Assembly (NCBI RefSeq): GCF_963676815.1
Contig: NZ_OY781365.1
Coordinates: forward strand, 2,700,501-2,764,500
Length of the DNA stretch: 64,000 bases
From: an uncultured Draconibacterium sp.
GTDB taxonomy: Bacteria; Bacteroidota; Bacteroidia; Bacteroidales; Prolixibacteraceae
Direction of reading: 5' to 3'
Shown here: one piece after another, positions 58,767-64,000 of the stretch
Layout of the letters: every line of letters starts with the position of its first letter
How positions within the stretch are numbered: the first letter of the stretch is position 1
Position numbers and translations under genes: made by a program
The notes under the pieces: generated by a model
What the model saw: the letters and a program-made list of their open reading frames with translations, nothing else
What the model was told of the DNA's origin: nothing
The model's database searches: none

Positions 58767-59612
58767 ATGATGGATGAGAAAACATTAAAGTCGGCCGAAG
58801 TTTTATTCGACATGGCTTACGCCGAAGATATCGGCGACGGAGACATAACTACCAACAACCTTATTGATAGTAACGATGTAAAAACAGCGCAGTTTGTTGC
58901 AAAAGAAGAGGGTGTGGTTGCCGGTTTGGAGGTAGCAGAAATGGTTTTCAGAAAATTCGACAAAGACCTTGTTTGGAATGTATACATGCCCGATGGAACG
59001 CACGTGGTGCCCGGCGATATTATTGCCGAGTTTAAAGGAAACTATCGTGCCTTGTTAACGGGCGAAAGAAAAGCACTTAACTTTTTGCAGCGTTTGTCGG
59101 GTATTGCAAGTTATGCAAACCTTTGTATGAAAGAAATTGAAGGTACAAAAGTTGAAATTCTGGATACCAGAAAAACATTGCCCGGATACCGCTACCTCGA
59201 TAAATACGCGGTTCGTATGGGAGGTGCATCAAACCACCGTTTTGGATTGTACGACATGGTAATGATTAAAGATAACCACATTCAGGTGGCCGGAAGCATT
59301 ACAAAAGCTGTTGAAGCTATTCGCAAGAAAATTCCAAAAAGTATCAAGATCGAGGTGGAAACCACAACCATCGACCAGGTAAAAGAAGCACTGGCTGCCG
59401 ACGTTGATATTATCATGCTCGACAATATGCGTTCGTCGATGATGAAAGAGTGTGTTGATATTATCGATCGTCGTGCCAAAATTGAAGCATCTGGAAATAT
59501 GACCATCAAACGTATTAGCAAAGTTGCGCATACCGGAGTTGATTATATTTCGATTGGTGCATTAACACATTCGGTAAAAGCACTCGACATCAGTCAGCGC
59601 ATTATTGATTAA
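58767..59612 (+). CDS. nadC: quinolinate phosphoribosyltransferase
   Basis: The 281-residue enzyme transfers a phosphoribosyl group from PRPP to quinolinate with decarboxylation, giving nicotinate mononucleotide. Signatures are AEDIGDGDITTNNLI, VAGLEVAEMVF, RALLTGERKALNFLQRLSGI, LDTRKTLPGYRYLDKYAVRM with the conserved Arg and Lys, GGASNHRFGLYDMVMIKDNH, and VETTTIDQVKEAL, VDIIMLDNMRSSMMK. Two adjacent ATG codons open the gene, and the first is used here. It overlaps coaX by one base (TAATG), so translation is coupled. Confidence 0.96.
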   Translation: MMDEKTLKSAEVLFDMAYAEDIGDGDITTNNLIDSNDVKTAQFVAKEEGVVAGLEVAEMVFRKFDKDLVWNVYMPDGTHVVPGDIIAEFKGNYRALLTGERKALNFLQRLSGIASYANLCMKEIEGTKVEILDTRKTLPGYRYLDKYAVRMGGASNHRFGLYDMVMIKDNHIQVAGSITKAVEAIRKKIPKSIKIEVETTTIDQVKEALAADVDIIMLDNMRSSMMKECVDIIDRRAKIEASGNMTIKRISKVAHTGVDYISIGALTHSVKALDISQRIID

Positions 59613-60346
59613 TGAATCTTGTAATAGATATAGGCAATACACGAACAAAGTATTCAGTTTGTACGAAAAGCGAGGTGGTGAGAACGGTATCGGTTGATGC
59701 CTTTTCGCCTTCTTTAATCAGTACTTTACAACAAGAATACGAGGGGTTGGATAGTGCAATTCTGTCGTCGGTAAAAGATTATTCCGATGAATTAAAAACT
59801 GCCCTTTCCGAACAGTTCGATCTGTTTATTGAGCTGGACGCGACAACGCCTTTGCCTGTAGAAAACTGTTACGAGTCGAAAGAGACACTTGGTAAAGACC
59901 GCATTGCGGCAATTGTAGGAGCATTCGAGCTGTATCCCAAAACAAATGTTTTGGTTATTGATGCCGGCACTGCAATTACCTACGATTTATTAACCGCCGA
60001 AGGGTTATACCTGGGCGGAAATATCTCGCCTGGTTTAGAGATGCGTTTCAGAGCATTAAACCAGTTTACAGGAAAACTTCCGAAAGTAGAAAAGGGAGTT
60101 ATGAAAGAACTAATTGGAAAAACAACCGAGCAGGCAATTAGGGCCGGTGTACAACACGGCATGATGTTCGAAGTAGACCATGCAATTACCTCATTTAAGG
60201 AAAATTATAATAATTTAAAAGTTATTATGACCGGGGGCGATGCCGAATTTTTTGATAAGAAATTAAAAAATTCTTTCTTTGTACACTTTAATTTAACCAG
60301 CATAGGTTTAAACCGCATTTTACAACATAATGGGGAGAGTAAGTAG
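59612..60346 (+). CDS. coaX: type III pantothenate kinase
   Basis: The 244-residue kinase carries out the first step of coenzyme A synthesis. The ASKHA-fold motifs are clear: the phosphate-binding NLVIDIGNTRTKYSV at the start, GKDRIAAIVGAFELYP, the catalytic Asp and second phosphate loop VIDAGTAITYDLLTAEGLYL, and GGNISPGLEMRFRAL. Type III enzymes need a monovalent cation and are not feedback-inhibited by CoA. It follows nadC with a one-base overlap and overlaps the start of the next gene by 17 bases, forming a tight cofactor-to-envelope operon. Confidence 0.95.
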   Translation: MNLVIDIGNTRTKYSVCTKSEVVRTVSVDAFSPSLISTLQQEYEGLDSAILSSVKDYSDELKTALSEQFDLFIELDATTPLPVENCYESKETLGKDRIAAIVGAFELYPKTNVLVIDAGTAITYDLLTAEGLYLGGNISPGLEMRFRALNQFTGKLPKVEKGVMKELIGKTTEQAIRAGVQHGMMFEVDHAITSFKENYNNLKVIMTGGDAEFFDKKLKNSFFVHFNLTSIGLNRILQHNGESK

Positions 60347-61610
60347 AGTAAGTTTTTTGATTGCCGGGTTACTATTTATCCCGGCTGTATTATTTGCACA
60401 GTTTAATAATAATACCACATCGCCGTATTCGCGATACGGATTGGGTGATTTGCAACCCTATTCGCTCGGGCGTTCAACCGCAATGGGGGGAGCAAGTCTT
60501 GCAAGTAGATACAAAATGCAGATAAATGCGGCCAACCCCGCCAGTTATACATCGCTTGATTCGCTAAACTTTATATTCGAGTTTGGTTTGGAGGGTAAAT
60601 TCTCCAATCATGAAACCGAAACATCAAACATGAAATCGAACGATATAAACTTCAAGTATTTTGCCATGAGTTTCAGAATAACAGACTGGATGGCAACAAG
60701 CTTGAGTTTAACTCCATATTCCGATGTTGGTTACTTTGTAACATCGGTTGTCGACATGGAAAATGTGGGAAATGTTTACACTACTTATTATGGTACTGGA
60801 ACCATTTCAAATGCCAGGTGGGGATTGGCCATCGAACCGATAAAAAATATATCGGTAGGTGTAAATCTGAACTATCGTTTTGGTAAACTCGACCGGAATA
60901 CGGAGGTAACTTTTGCCGATCCTAGTTTTTACAATGTACAACGTTATTCAACACTTCGTATTCGCGATTTTGGATTGGATTTAGGAGCACAGGCAACCCT
61001 GCCTTTGAAAAATGATAAAAGTTTAACATTCGGTCTTGTGTTCGCAAATTCGCCTGAATATACCGACTTTGTCTCCGATCTCATTCAAAAGAATCTATCG
61101 TACGGTGGAGCCCTTGATCAGGACACTCTGCATTCGAGCGATGAAGAACGAGGAGAGTTGGCTTTCCCTGTAACACTGGGTGGAGGTTTGTCGTTAGCAA
61201 AAGAAAATGTGTACGAAATTAACGTTGATTATTACCACGAAGGATGGGCCAATGTTGATTTTTTAGGAGGCAAAAGTAATTTTTTAACAGATTTAAATAA
61301 ATTTGCGATTGGGGCTGAGTGGATTCCGGATAAGTTTTCGATCAGAAGTTTTATTAACCGTGTTGCTTATCGCGCAGGTTTTAAATATGAGCAAACTTAC
61401 CACACCTTTGCCGGTCAGCATATTAACGACTTTGGCATAAGTTTTGGTGTTGGTTTACCACTGTATCGTTCTAACTCAACACTTAATGTAAGTGCCGAGT
61501 TAGGGAAAAGAGGAACAAAAGAGCATAATTTAGTGCTTGAAAAATATGCCAAAGTTAACGTAAGTGTAAGCTTGCACGATTTGTGGTTTATGCAGCGAAG
61601 AATTGAATAA
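60330..61610 (+). CDS. outer-membrane barrel protein of the coaX-lptC cluster
   Basis: The 426-residue protein has a signal peptide (VSFLIAGLLFIPAVLFAQ) and a mature start FNNNTTSPYSRYGLGDLQPY. The following chain is a long run of amphipathic beta strands (ISVGVNLNYRFGKL, DFGLDLGAQATLPL, LTFGLVFANSPEY, YEINVDYYHEGW, KVNVSVSLHDLWF) and ends with an aromatic strand. It looks like a 14-16-stranded barrel of the Bacteroidota putative OMP family that commonly sits between coaX and lptC. Its role is unknown. Start and order fit the operon, with 17 bases overlapping coaX. Confidence 0.82.
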   Translation: MGRVSRVSFLIAGLLFIPAVLFAQFNNNTTSPYSRYGLGDLQPYSLGRSTAMGGASLASRYKMQINAANPASYTSLDSLNFIFEFGLEGKFSNHETETSNMKSNDINFKYFAMSFRITDWMATSLSLTPYSDVGYFVTSVVDMENVGNVYTTYYGTGTISNARWGLAIEPIKNISVGVNLNYRFGKLDRNTEVTFADPSFYNVQRYSTLRIRDFGLDLGAQATLPLKNDKSLTFGLVFANSPEYTDFVSDLIQKNLSYGGALDQDTLHSSDEERGELAFPVTLGGGLSLAKENVYEINVDYYHEGWANVDFLGGKSNFLTDLNKFAIGAEWIPDKFSIRSFINRVAYRAGFKYEQTYHTFAGQHINDFGISFGVGLPLYRSNSTLNVSAELGKRGTKEHNLVLEKYAKVNVSVSLHDLWFMQRRIE

Positions 61611-61643
61611 AATTCAAAAAAAGAAAAACAAATAAAACTCATT

Positions 61644-63287
61644 ATGAAAGCTATTTTACGCATATCTCTTTTAGTTGCCGCAGTTGTAATGGTCGGTATT
61701 ACAGTTGCACAGGCGCAAAGAGTTATTAAAGGAACTGTTTATATGGATGGAGAACCGGCAGCTGGAATTACCGTTGAAGCACATAAAGGTGGTGAAATGT
61801 TGACCAGTTTTGATGGTAAATATGAAGTGGAAGCTGATGAAAAAACAAAATACATCAGATTTACATTTATCGATGAATCAAAAAAACTGGACATTGAAGG
61901 CAAATCTGGCGATGTTTTTGATTTTGCATTTACCGGAAGCATACCTTCGGGCGATGAAGAAGATGCTGGTAGTGGTGAAGTGAATTTGGGTACACACGAT
62001 GAACTAATGAAAGCACAAGACTTAGATTATTTAAATAATCTTTCATTATACACCGAATTCTACAAACAAGGAGATTATAAATCAGCCCAACCTCACTGGA
62101 AAGTGCTTTACAATCAATATCCAAAATCTACCCGAAATATCTACACCCAGGGAGCTAAGATGTTGGAATCAAAAATTGAGAATGCGAAGACCGATGGTGA
62201 GCGCGACGAGTTGATTGACCAATACATGAAACTTTATGACAAGCGTATAAAGTATTTCGGAGAAGAAGGTTTTGTACTTGGACGTAAAGGAACATCGTGG
62301 TTAAAATACAAACTTAGCCAGGATAGAGACAATGCTCCTGAAGGAGATGATTTGAAGGCCATTCACAAATCAGGATACGAGTGGTTCGCAAAATCAATCA
62401 AGTTGCAAGGTGAAGGAACTGAACCACCTATACTTTTACTTTACATGCAAACAACTGTAGCGTTGTTCAAATTGGGTGAACTGCCGAAAGAACAAGTTGT
62501 AAAGAATTACGAAGAGAGCATGTCGATTGCAAATGCAATTATTGCCGCTAACGAAGATGAGGATAAAGTAAAACAAACACAAGAGACTGTTATTCCTTTC
62601 ATCGAAAATATTTTTGGAAAATCAGGTGCTGCCGATTGCGAAGCGCTGGTAAATATTTACTCAGTACAATTCCAGGAAAATGCAGACGATGCTGATTTCA
62701 TCAAATCGATGTTGCGTAGACTAGCTCGTGCAAAATGTACTGATTCAGAATTGTTTGAACAAGGAACTAATCGCTTGTACGACCTTGATCCATCTGCAGA
62801 GGCCGCATTTAACATGGCTCGTCGTTACATGAGAAAAGACGATGTTGAAAACGCTAAAAAATATTATAAGCAAGCAATGGAGCAGGAAACTGACCAGGAA
62901 TTGCTTTCAACTTATTACTACGAATACGGAGTGTTTGTTTTTGTAAAAGAAAACGCACTTTCAGAAGCACGTAATTATGCACGTAAAGCATTGGCAATTA
63001 ACTCTGAATATTGCGAAGCTTACATGCTAATTGGAGATATTTATGTTGCAGCAAGCCGTTCATTCAGCGGTACTGACCTTGAAAAATCAGCTGTATTCTG
63101 GTTAGCTAGCGACTATTACGCAAAAGCTCGTCGTTACGAAGACTGTTCAATTGACGCAAGTTCAAAAATTGCACAATACAAAAAATACTTCCCGAACAAA
63201 GAGGAAGCATTTATGGAAGGTCTGCAAGAAGGTACGACTTATAAAGTTGAAGGATGGATAAATGAAAGTACAAAAGTTCGTTTCTAA
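61644..63287 (+). CDS. secreted TPR protein with an N-terminal carboxypeptidase-regulatory-like domain
   Basis: This 547-residue protein has a signal peptide (ISLLVAAVVMVGITVAQAQ). A small beta domain follows (about residues 28-95, VIKGTVYMDGEPAAGITVEA, like CarboxypepD_reg). An acidic linker comes next, then TPR helices from about residue 120 to 520 (for example YTEFYKQGDYKSAQPHWKVL, EAAFNMARRYMRKDDVENAK, ARNYARKALAINSEYCEAYM). TPR proteins hold other proteins together. In this cluster it may assist outer-membrane or lipopolysaccharide assembly, but its task is not known. It overlaps lptC by 26 bases. Confidence 0.82.
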   Translation: MKAILRISLLVAAVVMVGITVAQAQRVIKGTVYMDGEPAAGITVEAHKGGEMLTSFDGKYEVEADEKTKYIRFTFIDESKKLDIEGKSGDVFDFAFTGSIPSGDEEDAGSGEVNLGTHDELMKAQDLDYLNNLSLYTEFYKQGDYKSAQPHWKVLYNQYPKSTRNIYTQGAKMLESKIENAKTDGERDELIDQYMKLYDKRIKYFGEEGFVLGRKGTSWLKYKLSQDRDNAPEGDDLKAIHKSGYEWFAKSIKLQGEGTEPPILLLYMQTTVALFKLGELPKEQVVKNYEESMSIANAIIAANEDEDKVKQTQETVIPFIENIFGKSGAADCEALVNIYSVQFQENADDADFIKSMLRRLARAKCTDSELFEQGTNRLYDLDPSAEAAFNMARRYMRKDDVENAKKYYKQAMEQETDQELLSTYYYEYGVFVFVKENALSEARNYARKALAINSEYCEAYMLIGDIYVAASRSFSGTDLEKSAVFWLASDYYAKARRYEDCSIDASSKIAQYKKYFPNKEEAFMEGLQEGTTYKVEGWINESTKVRF

Positions 63288-63960
63288 TATAGTACAACTT
63301 ATTAAAACATTTCGTATTGCAGTTCCCGTGCTGGGAACTGCAATACTTTTCTTTGCCTGTAAGCAAAACGACATTGAAAAGATAAAAGCTTTTAGTACCC
63401 CCGAAAATCTGCCGATTTTAGAGGCAACAGACTTCGAAACACTTTCAACCGACTCTGGGACAATACGTTTTTCGTTAAAAGCTAAAAAATTATTGCGTTT
63501 CGATAACGATGGAAAAATCTTTCACGAATTTCCCGAAGGATTATTACTCATTAAATACGATGAGCATCAGAAAATAATTTCCAGCATTCAGGCCGATTAT
63601 GCCAAGGAGTTTATAAAAGAGGAAAAATGGGAGGCCAAAAACAACGTAATTGTTACCAACGAAAAAGGCGATTCGCTTAAAACCGAGCATTTAATCTGGG
63701 ACGAAAAGAATGGTACTATTTTTACTGAAGAGTATGTGAAAATTATTAGTGCCGATAAAGTTATTACCGGTACTGGATTAACCTCGGACCAGAACATGCA
63801 AAACTGGAAAATAAAAAATCCAAAAGGTGTTATTTATGTCGCAGTAGATAATAAAAGCCAACCGAAACCAACAGAAAACAATGGTGATAGTTTGGCAACA
63901 GAACCTGACGACCCGGTAATTTCGACAACACCCAAAAGAGAAAAACTAAACTTTAACTAG
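63262..63960 (+). CDS. lptC: lipopolysaccharide export protein
   Basis: The 232-residue protein has a membrane anchor with a possible lipobox (AVPVLGTAILFFACKQ, Cys33) and a beta-jellyroll of LptC type: ADFETLSTDS-like strands (ATDFETLSTDSGTIRFSLKA), QADYAKEFIKEEKWEAKNNV, TNEKGDSLKTEHLIWDEKNG and TGTGLTSDQNMQNWKIKNPK. LptC takes lipopolysaccharide from the inner-membrane LptBFG complex to LptA. A C-terminal Pro/Asn-rich tail has no clear role. It overlaps the TPR gene and is followed six bases later by a further membrane gene. Confidence 0.9.
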   Translation: MKVQKFVSNIVQLIKTFRIAVPVLGTAILFFACKQNDIEKIKAFSTPENLPILEATDFETLSTDSGTIRFSLKAKKLLRFDNDGKIFHEFPEGLLLIKYDEHQKIISSIQADYAKEFIKEEKWEAKNNVIVTNEKGDSLKTEHLIWDEKNGTIFTEEYVKIISADKVITGTGLTSDQNMQNWKIKNPKGVIYVAVDNKSQPKPTENNGDSLATEPDDPVISTTPKREKLNFN

Positions 63961-63966
63961 CGAATT

Positions 63967-64000
63967 ATGAACCCATATTTGCTGATTCTGCTAACGATCA
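63967..64000 (+). CDS. start of a membrane protein gene, cut by the window end
   Basis: Only MNPYLLILLTI is visible, starting six bases after lptC. The hydrophobic N-terminus suggests a membrane protein. In related genomes lptC is often followed by a CNNM/HlyC-type transporter whose N-terminus looks like this. The identity is a guess. Confidence 0.4.
   Translation, partial: MNPYLLILLTI

Overview
The window is one contiguous chromosomal stretch of a Bacteroidota bacterium. Several features support this: TAnnTTTG-type -7 promoter boxes, A-rich leaders without a Shine-Dalgarno sequence, two proteins with C-terminal type IX secretion (T9SS) sorting domains, a DUF4271 gene beside hemD, a coaX/outer-membrane-protein/TPR/lptC cluster, LytTR regulators, and a DAHP synthase fused to chorismate mutase. 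The gene set looks like an anaerobic or microaerophilic polysaccharide degrader of the Marinilabiliales/Prolixibacteraceae kind. That placement is inference from gene content and not a phylogeny.

Layout. 1-4.5 kb is accessory: the 3' end of a large RHS-repeat protein, a small membrane protein behind it, a 44-bp perfect palindrome, a broken XRE regulator remnant, an orphan LytTR protein and a tRNA with anticodon CAU. 4.7-18 kb holds a Tat-exported Gfo/Idh/MocA oxidoreductase, a peroxiredoxin-OsmC operon, a LytS/LytR-type two-component pair, a DEAD-box RNA helicase, an outer-membrane barrel-creatininase-dipeptidase E run, an AspT/YidE-type transporter, and a thioredoxin-GH32 pair. 17.7-18.7 kb has no genes but carries seven ACAAACCC motifs and a hairpin. 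18.7-24 kb has two paralogous T9SS-exported HExxH metalloproteases with a 37-residue membrane protein between them.

24-26.4 kb is an aromatic amino acid operon (tyrA and DAHP synthase/chorismate mutase). It is preceded by a Phe/Tyr-rich leader peptide and an intrinsic terminator, which is the layout of a transcription attenuator. 26.4-33.6 kb is housekeeping: rnpA, hemD, DUF4271, a dihydrouridine synthase, polA, queD and mntP. 33.7-41.6 kb has an ECF sigma operon, an MscS channel, an acyl-carrier-protein-like protein without its attachment serine, a GNAT enzyme, a lipoprotein and three tandem cyclophilins. The third cyclophilin is fused to a trypsin-like domain that has lost catalytic residues.

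41.7-50.6 kb has a HAD phosphatase, the mtnA-mtnP methylthioadenosine salvage pair, an acidic secreted protein divergent from an OmpR-type two-component system (with four phased GTTAA repeats between them), an SDR-MazG pair and a phosphofructokinase. 50.8-56.5 kb is a complete RND efflux operon (adaptor, pump, TolC). 56.7-64 kb has a cupin protein, nadB-nadC-coaX, and an envelope cluster ending in lptC and the start of another membrane gene.

Most of the window is ordinary core genome. The most noteworthy items are the aromatic leader attenuator, the pseudoprotease-cyclophilin fusion, the serine-less ACP homologue, the gene-free repeat region at 17.7-18.7 kb, and the phased operator before the two-component system. 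No convincing new defence or mobile system was found, apart from the possible RHS toxin/immunity end at the left edge.
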